NCBI RefSeq assembly: GCF_021191635.1
Contig: NZ_JAIWPR010000004.1
Location: 173,347-237,346, forward strand
From: Alterluteimonas quercicellularis
GTDB taxonomy: Bacteria > Pseudomonadota > Gammaproteobacteria > Xanthomonadales > Xanthomonadaceae
Direction of reading: 5' to 3'
DNA length: 64,000 nucleotides
The position numbers and the translations under genes are program-made. The notes under the pieces were generated by a model. The model saw only the letters and a program-made list of their open reading frames with translations. It did not search any database and had not been told where the DNA came from. Shown in pieces: positions 30,964 to 39,206 of the stretch (positions are counted from its first letter, which is position 1; the number at the start of each line of letters is the position of its first letter).

Positions 30964-31485
30964 ATGCCCGCTCCCGCCACGATCCGCCGCGCCGTCCCCG
31001 GCGACGCGCAGGCGCTGTCGACCCTCGCCGCGCGCACCTTCACCGAGACCTTCGGCCACCTGTACCCGCCGCAGGACCTGGCCGGTTTCCTCGCCGAGCA
31101 CTACGCGGTCGAGCGGCAGCGCACGATCCTCTCGCATCCCGACTACGCGGTGTGGCTGCTCGAAGCCGACGGCGAGGCGGTGGGCCACGCCGCCGCCGGC
31201 CCCTGCGGGCTGCCGCACCCCGGGGTGGCGCCCGGCGACGGCGAGCTGAAGCGGCTCTACCTGGTGCGCGGCCTGCAGAACGGCGGCCACGGCGGCCGCC
31301 TGATGCGGATCGCCCTGGACTGGCTGCTGCGCGACGGGCCGCGCCCGCTGTGGGTCGGGGTGTGGTCGGAGAACCTCGGCGCCCAGCGCTTCTACGCGCG
31401 CTACGGCTTCGCGCGCGCGGGCGAGTACCTGTTCCCGGTCGGCGCGACCCGGGATCTCGAATTCATCATGCGCCGGGAGCCGTGA
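30964..31485 (+). CDS. GNAT family N-acetyltransferase
   Basis: A 173-residue acetyl-CoA-dependent acyltransferase. The start MPAPATIRRAVPGDAQALSTLAARTFTETF is typical. The acetyl-CoA loop region reads LKRLYLVRGLQNGGHGGRLM, a GNAT motif A with the Q/R-x-x-G-x-G/A form, and the end has NLGAQRFYARYGFARAGEY. The substrate is unknown; related proteins acetylate polyamines or small amines. It is preceded by a 130-base gap that starts with a REP half-element. Confidence 0.85.
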   Translation: MPAPATIRRAVPGDAQALSTLAARTFTETFGHLYPPQDLAGFLAEHYAVERQRTILSHPDYAVWLLEADGEAVGHAAAGPCGLPHPGVAPGDGELKRLYLVRGLQNGGHGGRLMRIALDWLLRDGPRPLWVGVWSENLGAQRFYARYGFARAGEYLFPVGATRDLEFIMRREP

Positions 31486-31579
31486 GCGCGCGGCGCCTGT
31501 GACTGCCGGCCCAGTCCGGTCCGGGCTGCGCGGCTAGGCTGGCGCGGGGGATCCTTCCGACGGAATGGAGGCAGAGGCG

Positions 31580-31813
31580 ATGAACAGAGGCAAGCGCAAG
31601 GCCATCGGGGCGATGGCGCTGGTGCTGGGTGTTCTGGTGGTGGGCAGCGTGGCGGCGCGCTGGCCGATCCCGGGCGTGGAGTGGGCCGAGTGGACGCGCT
31701 ACGACGCCGCCGGCAACGCCATCGGCGGCGGCCGGATCGAATGCGACGGCTCGATCCAGACCTGGGGCAACGCCGGGTCGCCGCAGGGCTACACGATCTA
31801 TCCCTGTCCGTGA
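31580..31813 (+). CDS. Small exported or membrane-anchored protein (DUF6289-like)
   Basis: A 77-residue ORF. Residues 1-11 are basic (MNRGKRKAIGA) and are followed by a hydrophobic stretch MALVLGVLVVGSVAA, a signal peptide or anchor. The mature part has WTRYDAAGNAIGGGRIECDGS, then TWGN and a C-terminal YPCP; the two Cys could bond. The pattern resembles small DUF6289-type secreted proteins common in Lysobacter, but I am not certain. GGAGG at 31567-31571 and AGAGG at 31573-31577 precede the ATG; an in-frame ATG at 31565 is a less likely start. Confidence 0.6.
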   Translation: MNRGKRKAIGAMALVLGVLVVGSVAARWPIPGVEWAEWTRYDAAGNAIGGGRIECDGSIQTWGNAGSPQGYTIYPCP

Positions 31814-31820
31814 GGCCGCG

Positions 31821-31887
31821 CGGCGGGCGGGGACCGCTCCGCCCGCCGCCTTCGGCGCGCCCCGGCCGGCGATCCGCCGGCCGGGGC
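31821..31887. terminator. Two strong hairpins after the small exported ORF
   Basis: First stem: 10 bp, 31821-31830 with 31839-31848. Second stem: a perfect 13 bp, 31859-31871 with 31875-31887, around a 3-base loop. They sit 8-75 bases after the stop of the small ORF. There is no U-tract, so termination would be rho-independent only in the loose, high-GC sense. No gene was found in 31814-31981. Confidence 0.45.
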
Positions 31888-31981
31888 GAGGCCACCCCTG
31901 CCGCTGCTCGCGCCTGCGCGCGGCCCCGCGGCGGATGCCGGTCGCCTTGACCCCGCGCGCCCGGGCGGCTGAACTGGCGGG

Positions 31982-32629
31982 ATGACCGCCATCGACGACC
32001 GTCCCCGGGTGCTGGTGCTGCACGGGCTGTGGATGCCCGCGCTGGCGATGCGCTGGTTCGCCGCGCGGCTGGCGGCCGAAGGTTACGCGGCCCGCACCCT
32101 GGGCTACCGCAGCATCCGCGGCGGCGACGGGCGGGCGATCGAGGCCCTGCGCGAGGCGCTGCGCGACGGCCCGGCCGGCCTGGTCGGGCACAGCCTCGGC
32201 GGCGTGATCGCGCTGGAGGCGCTGCGCCGGCACCCCGAGCTGCCGGTCGGGCGGGTGGTCTGCCTGGCCAGCCCGCTGTGCGGCAGCGCGGCGGCGCGGG
32301 CGCTGCGGCGCCATGCCCTGACCGGCGCCTACATGGGCCGCAGCGGGCCGCTGCTGGCGCGCGGCTGCGCCGAGTGGCCGGCCCGGATCGAGGTCGGCAT
32401 GATCGCAGGCGACCGGCCGCGCGGCCTCGGCGCCCTGGTGGCGCGGTTCGACGAGCCGCACGATGGCACGGTGGCGGTGCGCGAGACCCGCGCCCCCGGC
32501 CTGGCCGACCACTGCGTGCTGCCGGCCAGCCATACCGGGCTGATGTTCAGCGAAGAGGCCGCGGCGCGGACCGCGCGCTTCCTGCGCGAGGGCCGCTTCG
32601 CCCCCGGGGGAGGGGAGTCCGAGGTGTAA
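31982..32629 (+). CDS. Alpha/beta hydrolase (lipase-like, DUF676/PGAP1 type)
   Basis: A 215-residue hydrolase fold protein. [22 protein letters not shown] gives the oxyanion-side HG motif. [14 protein letters not shown] is the nucleophile elbow GHSLGG with the catalytic Ser near residue 70. [10 protein letters not shown] and SHTGLMFS supply plausible Asp and His. No signal peptide, so cytoplasmic. Natural substrate unknown. It lies 29 bases ahead of yebC, in the same direction. Confidence 0.82.
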   Translation: MTAIDDRPRVLVLHGLWMPALAMRWFAARLAAEGYAARTLGYRSIRGGDGRAIEALREALRDGPAGLVGHSLGGVIALEALRRHPELPVGRVVCLASPLCGSAAARALRRHALTGAYMGRSGPLLARGCAEWPARIEVGMIAGDRPRGLGALVARFDEPHDGTVAVRETRAPGLADHCVLPASHTGLMFSEEAAARTARFLREGRFAPGGGESEV

Positions 32630-32658
32630 AATCCCCGCTTTCCCTGCAGGCGGATTCC

Positions 32659-33390
32659 ATGGGTCGAGGACCTTCCATCGAGGCGCGCAAGAACGCCTCC
32701 GACGCCAAGCGCGGCAAGATGTTCACCAAGATCATCCGCGAGATCGGCGTGGCCGCGCGCGCCGGCGGCGGCGATCCGTCCAACAACCCGCGCCTGCGCA
32801 CCGCCGTCGACAAGGCCCTGACCGCCAACATGTCCAAGGACGTGATCGAGCGCGCGATCAGGAAGGCCACCGGCGAACTGGAGGGCGTGGAGTACGAGGA
32901 GGTGCGCTACGAGGGCTACGCCCCGGGCGGGGTCGCGGTGATCGTCGACTGCCTGACCGACAACCGCGTGCGCACCGTGGCCGACGTGCGCCACGCCTTC
33001 TCCAAGTGCGGCGGCAACATGGGCACCGAGGGCTCGGTGGCCTTCATGTTCCGGCGCCTGGGCGTGCTCAGCTACGCCGCCGGTGCCGACGAGGACCGGG
33101 TCACCGAGGCCGCGATCGAGGCCGGCGCCGAGGACGTGGCGGTGTACGCCGAGGACGGCAGCATCGAGGTCCTGACCTCGCCCGAGGACTTCGCCGCGGT
33201 GCGCGAGGCCATGGCCGCGGTGGGCCTGGCCCCGGGCCACGCCGAGATCACCTTCCGCGCCGACAACGACGTGGCCGTCGACGCCGACGTCGCGCCGCAG
33301 GTGCGCAAGCTGCTCGACATGCTCGAGGACCTCGACGACGTGCAGGACGTGTACTCCAATGCCGATCAAGCGTCGCTAGGGAACGCCTGA
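32659..33390 (+). CDS. yebC: YebC/PmpR family protein
   Basis: A 243-residue protein starting [29 protein letters not shown], the hallmark of the family, with [14 protein letters not shown] and a C-terminal [13 protein letters not shown]. Family members have been described as DNA-binding regulators, and one branch as a translation factor for proline-rich stretches. It is followed directly by ruvC: its TGA overlaps an in-frame ATG for ruvC (TGATGG at 33388-33393). Upstream of ruvC is its usual place. Confidence 0.95.
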   Translation: MGRGPSIEARKNASDAKRGKMFTKIIREIGVAARAGGGDPSNNPRLRTAVDKALTANMSKDVIERAIRKATGELEGVEYEEVRYEGYAPGGVAVIVDCLTDNRVRTVADVRHAFSKCGGNMGTEGSVAFMFRRLGVLSYAAGADEDRVTEAAIEAGAEDVAVYAEDGSIEVLTSPEDFAAVREAMAAVGLAPGHAEITFRADNDVAVDADVAPQVRKLLDMLEDLDDVQDVYSNADQASLGNA

Positions 33391-34031
33391 TGGCGTTCCC
33401 GGGAGTCGGGAGTGGGGATCGGGGATTGGTGGGGCGGCCTTCGCCCCCGCTCTCCCCACGGCCCACTCGCGCTCCGAATCCCGAATCCCCAATCCCGAAT
33501 CCCGGTCAAACCACCCGCATCCTCGGCATCGACCCCGGCTCGCAGCGCACCGGCGTGGGCGTGGTGGACGTCGCCCCGGACGGGCGCCTGCGCCACGTGC
33601 ACCACGCGCCGCTGAACCTGCTGGGCGAGGGCGGGTTCCCGGTGCGGCTGCGGCGGCTGCTCGACCAGTTGGGCGAGGTCATCGACACCTGGCGGCCGGA
33701 CGAGGTCGCGATCGAGCAGGTGTTCATGGCGCGCAACCCGGACTCGGCGCTGAAGCTGGGCCACGCGCGCGGCGCGGCGATCTGCGCCGCGGTGCTGCGC
33801 GACCTGCCGGTGCACGAGTACGCCGCCACCGAGATCAAGCTCGCCGTGGTCGGCCGCGGCCGCGCGGAGAAGGCGCAGATCCAGCACATGGTCGGCATCC
33901 TGCTCAACCTGCAGGGCCGGCTGCAGGCCGACGCCGCCGACGCGCTGGCCGCCGCCATCACCCACGCCCACGTCCGCGCCAGCGCCGCGCGGCTCGGGGT
34001 GAGCACGAAACAGGTCTGGAGCAGAAAATGA
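33390..34031 (+). CDS. ruvC: Holliday junction resolvase RuvC with repeat-encoded N-terminal extension
   Basis: The core from [21 protein letters not shown] is a normal RuvC of about 173 residues. The catalytic acids are visible (D48 in GIDPG, E in EVAIEQVF, D's in [10 protein letters not shown]). No start codon lies next to the core. The nearest in-frame starts are TTG 33426, GTG 33429 and ATG 33390, so translation must pass through the GGGAATC-type repeat. From ATG 33390, which overlaps the yebC stop, the protein has 213 residues with a Pro/Arg/Ser-rich, probably unstructured extension of about 41 residues. RuvC cuts Holliday junctions moved by RuvAB. Confidence 0.88.
   Translation: MAFPGVGSGDRGLVGRPSPPLSPRPTRAPNPESPIPNPGQTTRILGIDPGSQRTGVGVVDVAPDGRLRHVHHAPLNLLGEGGFPVRLRRLLDQLGEVIDTWRPDEVAIEQVFMARNPDSALKLGHARGAAICAAVLRDLPVHEYAATEIKLAVVGRGRAEKAQIQHMVGILLNLQGRLQADAADALAAAITHAHVRASAARLGVSTKQVWSRK
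33399..33506. repeat. GGGAATC-type inverted repeat, translated at the start of ruvC
   Basis: The left arm at about 33400-33429 has units GGGAGTC, GGGAGT, GGGGATC, GGGGATT. The right arm at 33474-33505 has the complementary units GAATCCC, GAATCCCC, AATCCC, GAATCCC. A GC-rich loop with GGGGCGG/CCGCC parts separates them. Confidence 0.8.
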
Positions 34032-34037
34032 TGGAAG

Positions 34038-34125
34038 CCGGGAATCGGGAATCGGCAATCGGGAATCGAAAAGAGCGGGAGAGCGGGCAGCTGCCCGATT
34101 CCCGATTCCCGATTCCCCATTCCCG
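34038..34125. repeat. GGGAATC-type inverted repeat between ruvC and ruvA
   Basis: Four GGGAATC-like units at 34038-34068 and four complementary GATTCCC units at 34096-34125 form a long stem, with GCGGGCAGCTGCCCG inside the loop. It fills nearly the whole 112-base ruvC-ruvA gap. It is the same family as the repeats in ruvC and the ABC-F gene. Confidence 0.85.
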
Positions 34126-34143
34126 CGCCCGGAGGGCGCAAGC

Positions 34144-34734
34144 ATGATCGGCCGCCTCAAGGGCATCCTGGCGCACAAGCAGCCGCCGTGGCTGGTGGTC
34201 GACGTGCACGGGGTGGGCTACGAGCTGGAGGCGCCGATGAGCACCTTCTACGACCTGCCTCCGGTCGGCCGCGAGGTGGCGCTGTTCACCCACTACGCGC
34301 AGAAGGAGGACAGCGTGTCGCTGTACGGTTTCCTCAGCGAGCCGGAGCGGCGGCTGTTCCGCGACGTGCAGAAGGTCAGCGGCATCGGCGCCCGGATCGC
34401 GCTGGCGGTGCTGTCGGGGGTCAGCGTGGGCGAGTTCGCCCGCCAGATCCAGGCCGGCGACGTGACCGCGCTGACCCGCATTCCCGGCATCGGCAAGAAG
34501 ACCGCCGAGCGCATGGTGGTGGAACTGCGCGACCGCGCCGCCGACTTCGCCGGCGGGGCCGTCGCGGCCGGCGGCCGGGCGGTCCCGGCCGATCCCCTGT
34601 CCGAGGCCGTCGAGGCCCTGCAGCAGCTGGGCTACAAGCCCGCCGAGGCGCAGAAGATGGTCAAGGCCGCCGCCGCCGAGGGCGACGGGGCGGAAATCAT
34701 CATCCGAAAGGCGCTACAGTCCGCGCTTCGCTGA
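34144..34734 (+). CDS. ruvA: Holliday junction branch-migration protein RuvA
   Basis: A 196-residue protein of usual length. Domain I is an OB fold ([29 protein letters not shown]). Domain II has two helix-hairpin-helix motifs ([15 protein letters not shown] and [16 protein letters not shown]), and the C-terminal three-helix domain that contacts RuvB begins at [15 protein letters not shown]. RuvA tetramers hold the junction for RuvB. ruvB itself is not in the next genes of this window; kup follows. Confidence 0.96.
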   Translation: MIGRLKGILAHKQPPWLVVDVHGVGYELEAPMSTFYDLPPVGREVALFTHYAQKEDSVSLYGFLSEPERRLFRDVQKVSGIGARIALAVLSGVSVGEFARQIQAGDVTALTRIPGIGKKTAERMVVELRDRAADFAGGAVAAGGRAVPADPLSEAVEALQQLGYKPAEAQKMVKAAAAEGDGAEIIIRKALQSALR

Positions 34735-34761
34735 CAGCCCCCACTGTCCGACCCGACCGAA

Positions 34762-36678
34762 ATGACCCGTCCCGGCACGCCCGCCGAGCCCGCCCGCAGC
34801 GATTCCGCGCACCACGGCAAGATCGGCCTCGCCGGCCTGGTCGTCGGCGCCATCGGCGTCGTCTTCGGCGACATCGGCACCAGCCCCCTGTACACCATCC
34901 GCGAGGCCTTCTCGCCGCACTACGGGCTCGTGGCCGACCACGACACCGTGCTCGGCGTGCTGTCGATGATCTTCTGGTCGCTGATCCTGGTGGTCACGGT
35001 CAAGTACGTGACGATCATCATGCGCGCCGACAACGACGGCGAGGGCGGCATCATGGCGCTGATGGCGCTGGCCCAGCGCTGCCTGCCCACCGGATCGCGC
35101 TCGGCCTACGTCGTCGGCCTGCTCGGCATCTTCGGCGCCTCGCTGTTCTTCGGCGACGGCGTCATCACCCCGGCGATCTCGGTGCTCTCGGCGGTGGAGG
35201 GCCTGGAGGTGGTGGCGCCGCAGCTGCACCACTGGATCGTGCCGATCGCGCTGGTGGTGCTGGTGACGCTGTTCGCCACCCAGCGCTACGGCACCGCCAA
35301 GGTGGGCCGGGTGTTCGGCCCGGTGATGGTGCTGTGGTTCCTGGTGCTGGCGGTGCTGGGCGTGTCCAACATCGTCCACGAGCCCGAGGTGCTGCACGCG
35401 CTCAACCCGTGGTGGGCCGCGCAGTTCTTCCAGACGCATACCGTGGGCGGCGTGTTCATCCTCGGCGCGGTGGTGCTGGCGGTGACCGGCGGCGAGGCGA
35501 TCTACACCGACATGGGCCACTTCGGGCCGCGGCCGATCCGGCTGGCCTGGTACTGGTTCGTGCTGCCGGCGCTGATGCTGAACTACCTCGGCCAGGGCGC
35601 GCTGGTGCTGGAGGACCCCTCGGCCATCCGCAACCCGTTCTACATCGGCGTGCCGCAGTGGGCGCGGATGCCGATGGTGGTGCTGGCCACCGCGGCCACG
35701 GTGATCGCCTCGCAGGCGGTCATCACCGGCGGATTCTCGGTGGCGCGGCAGGCGATGCAGCTGGGCTACATCCCGCGCATGAAGGTGCTGCACACCTCGC
35801 ACGAGACCATCGGCCAGATCTACATCCCCGGCATCAACTGGATGATGATGGTCATCGTGGTGGCCCTGGTGCTGGGCTTCCAGACGTCTTCGGCGCTGGC
35901 CACCGCCTACGGCATCTCGGTCTCGCTGACGATGCTGATCGACACCCTGCTGCTGGCGGTGGTGGCGCGCGCGCTGTGGCCGCGCTGGCGCACCTGGGTG
36001 CTGCCGCTGTGCGCGGTGTTCCTGGTGGCCGACGTCGGCTTCGTGGTCGCCAACGTGGCCAAGATCCTGCAGGGCGGCTGGTTCCCGGTGGTGCTCGGGG
36101 TGACGCTGTTCACCCTGCTGCGCACCTGGCGCCGCGGCCGCCAGCTGCTGCACGAGGAGATCCAGCAGCAGGGCATCCGCCTGGACACCTTCCTGCCCGG
36201 GCTGATGCTCTCGCCGCCGGCGCGGGTGTCGGGCACGGCGGTGTTCCTGACCAGCGACCGCGGGGTGGTGCCGCAGGCGCTGATGCACAATCTCAAGCAC
36301 AACAAGGTGCTGCACGAGCGCAACGTCTTCCTGACCGTGGAGACCCTGACCGTGCCCTACGCCCGGCAGCGGCTGAAGATCGAGGCGGTGGGCGAGGGCT
36401 TCTACCGCGTGCTGGTGCGCTTCGGCTTCATGGAGATCCCGGACGTGCCGCTGGCGCTGATGCGCTGCGGCGACATCGACCAGGGCATCTGCCTCGACCC
36501 GATGGACACCACCTACTTCACCAGCCGCGAGACCGTGGTCGCCACCGCGCGGCGCGGCATGACGATCTGGCGAGAGAAGCTGTTCGCGCTGATGCACCGC
36601 AACGCCGCACCCGCGTCCGGCTTCTTCCGCATCCCCGGCAACCGCCTGGTGGAACTCGGGACGCAGGTCGAGATCTAG
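34762..36678 (+). CDS. kup: Low-affinity potassium transporter Kup
   Basis: A 638-residue KUP-type transporter. The N-terminal signature [61 protein letters not shown] and [19 protein letters not shown] are all present. About 12 membrane segments are followed by a 150-residue cytoplasmic tail ending [11 protein letters not shown]. It takes up potassium with protons. It starts 27 bases after ruvA, its usual neighbour in Xanthomonadaceae, and ends 4 bases from the convergent LytTR regulator. Confidence 0.95.
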   Translation: MTRPGTPAEPARSDSAHHGKIGLAGLVVGAIGVVFGDIGTSPLYTIREAFSPHYGLVADHDTVLGVLSMIFWSLILVVTVKYVTIIMRADNDGEGGIMALMALAQRCLPTGSRSAYVVGLLGIFGASLFFGDGVITPAISVLSAVEGLEVVAPQLHHWIVPIALVVLVTLFATQRYGTAKVGRVFGPVMVLWFLVLAVLGVSNIVHEPEVLHALNPWWAAQFFQTHTVGGVFILGAVVLAVTGGEAIYTDMGHFGPRPIRLAWYWFVLPALMLNYLGQGALVLEDPSAIRNPFYIGVPQWARMPMVVLATAATVIASQAVITGGFSVARQAMQLGYIPRMKVLHTSHETIGQIYIPGINWMMMVIVVALVLGFQTSSALATAYGISVSLTMLIDTLLLAVVARALWPRWRTWVLPLCAVFLVADVGFVVANVAKILQGGWFPVVLGVTLFTLLRTWRRGRQLLHEEIQQQGIRLDTFLPGLMLSPPARVSGTAVFLTSDRGVVPQALMHNLKHNKVLHERNVFLTVETLTVPYARQRLKIEAVGEGFYRVLVRFGFMEIPDVPLALMRCGDIDQGICLDPMDTTYFTSRETVVATARRGMTIWREKLFALMHRNAAPASGFFRIPGNRLVELGTQVEI

Positions 36679-36682
36679 TCCA

Positions 36683-37384
36683 TCACGCCATCCCGAGCGC
36701 CCGGCGCAGCGCCGCAAGATGGGCGCGGCCGACCGGCAGTTCGGCGCCGCCGGCCAGGCTCAGCCGGTAGCGGCTGCCGGACGCCGCGTGCAGGCCGCGC
36801 ACGTGGCGCAGGTTGACCAGGTAGGAACGGTGGCAGCGCGCGAAGTCCGGCGGCAGCAGCGCGGTCAGCGCCGCCAGCGGCTTGTCGTGCAGTTCGCTGC
36901 GGCCGTCGAGCAGGCGCAGTTCGCTGTAGTCGCGGTCGGCGCGGATCCACAGGACCTGCTCCAGCTCGACGGTCTCGGTGCCCTGGGCGCGCCAGACGCC
37001 GAGGTAGCGCGCGCCGCCCGCGCGGTGGCGCCCGGCGTCGAGCAGCCGGTCCAGTGCGCGGGCGAGGCGCTCGCGCGAGAACGGCTTGGCGACGAAATCG
37101 AGCACGCCGTGGTCGAACGCCTGCAGCGCGCGCTCGCGGTGGGCCGAGACCACGACGCAGTGGTAGCGCCCGGCGACCGCGCGCCGCAGCAGCTCGAAGC
37201 CGTCCTCGCCCTCCAGGTTCAGGTCGAGCAGCAGTCCGTCGTAGACCTGGCGCCCGAGGCGGTCGCCGGCGGCCTCGAGATCGGCCACCGCATCGAAGCG
37301 CGCGCGGCCGCCGGCGAGCTCGCCGCACAGGCGCAGCAGGCGCTGGCGTACCAGCGGCTCGTCCTCGACGATCAGGATGCGCAC
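36683..37384 (-). CDS. LytTR-family response regulator
   Basis: A 233-residue response regulator. The receiver starts VRILIVEDEP and has the phospho-acceptor D54 in LLLDLNL, and K in FVAKPFS. The LytTR DNA-binding domain spans about 135-233 (LEQVLWIRADRDYSELRLLDG, FARCHRSYLVNLRHVRG). The GTG start at 37384 lies within the end of the kinase gene (13-base overlap), so the two are co-translated. Such regulators bind direct repeats upstream of target genes; no target is obvious here. Confidence 0.9.
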   Translation of the reverse strand: MRILIVEDEPLVRQRLLRLCGELAGGRARFDAVADLEAAGDRLGRQVYDGLLLDLNLEGEDGFELLRRAVAGRYHCVVVSAHRERALQAFDHGVLDFVAKPFSRERLARALDRLLDAGRHRAGGARYLGVWRAQGTETVELEQVLWIRADRDYSELRLLDGRSELHDKPLAALTALLPPDFARCHRSYLVNLRHVRGLHAASGSRYRLSLAGGAELPVGRAHLAALRRALGMA

Positions 37385-39081
37385 GGCAGCTCGATCCGGC
37401 CGTACCAGTCCGCGCCGTCGGCGCGCTGGGCGAAGCGGCCGCCGCGTGGCCGCGCGGCGGCCAGGCTGGCCTCGATGTAGCGCGTGCCGGTGCCCTGTCC
37501 GCGCCGGTTCGCGGTGCCGCGCGCGCTGCGCAGTTCGAGTACGTGGACGTCGCCTTCCCGGCGCACCCGCAGGCGGAACGGCCGGTCCGCGCAGGCGGCG
37601 GCGCCGGCATGGGTCAGGGCGTTCTCGACCTGCGCGTGCAGCACGCCCGGCGGCAGCATCAGCGCGGTGTCGTCGGCCTCCACCTCGAAGTGGATCGGCC
37701 GGCCCAGGGCCAGGCCGGCGATCCGCAGATGGTTCCGGCACAGCGCCAGCTCGTCGCTCAGGCGCACGCGCTCGCGGCCGCTGCTGTCGCGCAGGCGGTC
37801 GAACTGCTCGGCCAGCAGTTCGACCAGGCGGCTGGCCAGCGGCGGCGCCTGCTCGATCAGCTCCTGCAGCGAGGTCAGCGTGTTCATCAGCCAGTGCGGC
37901 TGGATCCCGCGCTGCAGCAGTTGCAGCGACAGCCGGGCGCGCTCGGCGCGCAGCCGCGCGTTGTGGCGGTCCAGCTCGCGCAGGCGCACCGCGTGCCGCA
38001 GCAGCAGGAAGCCCATCAGCACCGCGAGCAGCAGGAAGTAGGGGCCGTCGAGGAACGCGCCCCCGGCGATCGGCAGCGCCAGCGCGCCCACCGCCAGCAC
38101 GGCGAGGATCGGCGCGCGCTCATCGCCTTCGCCCTCCACGCGCAGCAGCACGCCCGCCGAGGCCAGCAGGCTCAGCAGCAGCACCGCCGCGCCGCGCGTG
38201 TCGAAGCCGGGCAGCAGCGCGGCCGCCAGCAGCAGCGCCGCCAGGTAGGCGACGCGGACCCTGCGCGGCACCGCGACCGCGAAGCGGCGGGCCAGGTAGG
38301 CCGGCAGCAGCACGGCCGCGGCCAGGTGCAGCGACAGCAGCGCGAGCAAACGCACGCCATGCAGCGGATAGGCGTAGCCCAGCAGCGGCCGCCAGGCCTC
38401 GACCAGCGGCAGCGCCAGGCCGGCGGCACCGAGCCACAGCAGCAGGCGGGCGTCCGGCGAGCGCGGCCGGCCGCGCTGCGCGATGAAGAAGTACAACCAG
38501 GCCGCGGCGAGCGCGCCGGCGGCGAGGGCGGCGATCAGCCAGGGCCGGTAGCGGCCGGCGTAGAGCGCTTCGACCGGTCCCGCCTCGACGAAGGCATCGG
38601 CGCTGCGCAGCGGCAGCCACCGGCCATGGCTGGAGGCGTGCACCAGCAGTTCGTGCACGCCGGCCGCGGGCGCGGCCGGCAGCACCCGCACCGCGTCGAT
38701 CCGCCCGGGCCGTTCCTCGGCGGCGGTGCGGCCCACCGTGCCGTTGCCGGCGAGCGCGCGGCCGTCCCAGTACGGCTGCGCCGCCGCGCGCAGCGCCAGG
38801 TGCAGCGCGACGTCGCCGCCTTCCCCGGGCGCTGTGGGCGCCAGGCGCCAGCGCAGCCAGTACGGGCCGGACCAGCGCGCCAGCGCGCGCTGGTCCAGCG
38901 CGCGCCAGGCGAGGCCGCCCGCCGGATCGCCCGCGCCGCCGCCGGGCGTACCGGCCGGATCGGGCGCCATCTCCGCCGACAGGACCTGCCACAGGGCGGG
39001 ATCGCGTGCCGACGCCCCCAGCCAGGCGGCGACCGCCGCCAGCAGCACGAGGAGGACGGCGAGGGTGCGGCGGATCGGCAT
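37372..39081 (-). CDS. Sensor histidine kinase, LytS/YehU-like (HisKA_7TM type)
   Basis: A 569-residue membrane kinase. Residues 8-24 form a first membrane segment, 25-185 an extracytoplasmic domain resembling 7TMR-DISM sensor modules (WRALDQRALARWSGPYWLRW, PYWDGRALAGNG), then seven predicted segments at about 186-370. The His_kinase box QPHWLMNTLTSLQELIEQAP, with the phospho-histidine near 395, is of the LytS kind (Trp and Met replace the usual Phe and Phe). The C-terminal ATPase region is short, with VENALTHAG as N box and a weak G box. Signal unknown. Partner of the overlapping LytTR regulator. Confidence 0.87.
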   Translation of the reverse strand: MPIRRTLAVLLVLLAAVAAWLGASARDPALWQVLSAEMAPDPAGTPGGGAGDPAGGLAWRALDQRALARWSGPYWLRWRLAPTAPGEGGDVALHLALRAAAQPYWDGRALAGNGTVGRTAAEERPGRIDAVRVLPAAPAAGVHELLVHASSHGRWLPLRSADAFVEAGPVEALYAGRYRPWLIAALAAGALAAAWLYFFIAQRGRPRSPDARLLLWLGAAGLALPLVEAWRPLLGYAYPLHGVRLLALLSLHLAAAVLLPAYLARRFAVAVPRRVRVAYLAALLLAAALLPGFDTRGAAVLLLSLLASAGVLLRVEGEGDERAPILAVLAVGALALPIAGGAFLDGPYFLLLAVLMGFLLLRHAVRLRELDRHNARLRAERARLSLQLLQRGIQPHWLMNTLTSLQELIEQAPPLASRLVELLAEQFDRLRDSSGRERVRLSDELALCRNHLRIAGLALGRPIHFEVEADDTALMLPPGVLHAQVENALTHAGAAACADRPFRLRVRREGDVHVLELRSARGTANRRGQGTGTRYIEASLAAARPRGGRFAQRADGADWYGRIELPCAS

Positions 39082-39206
39082 GCGCGCATCGTATCGGGCG
39101 CCCGGAGACGTTGGGCCCCTGCTGGGAGCCGTTCGGCCGACCGCGGCGCCCGGACCGGCGCCGCGGCGGGCAGCCTGGGCGCTCGTCCATCGTACCGGCA
39201 GCCCGC

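Noticed and set aside
33399..34125. GGGAATC repeats as a CRISPR array
   Set aside because: The units are 7-8 bases, contiguous, and arranged as inverted arms, without spacers of constant length or cas genes.
39006..39206. Extension of the S33 hydrolase upstream to 39006
   Set aside because: The added residues are Arg/Pro-rich; the signal peptide begins at the ATG at 39207.
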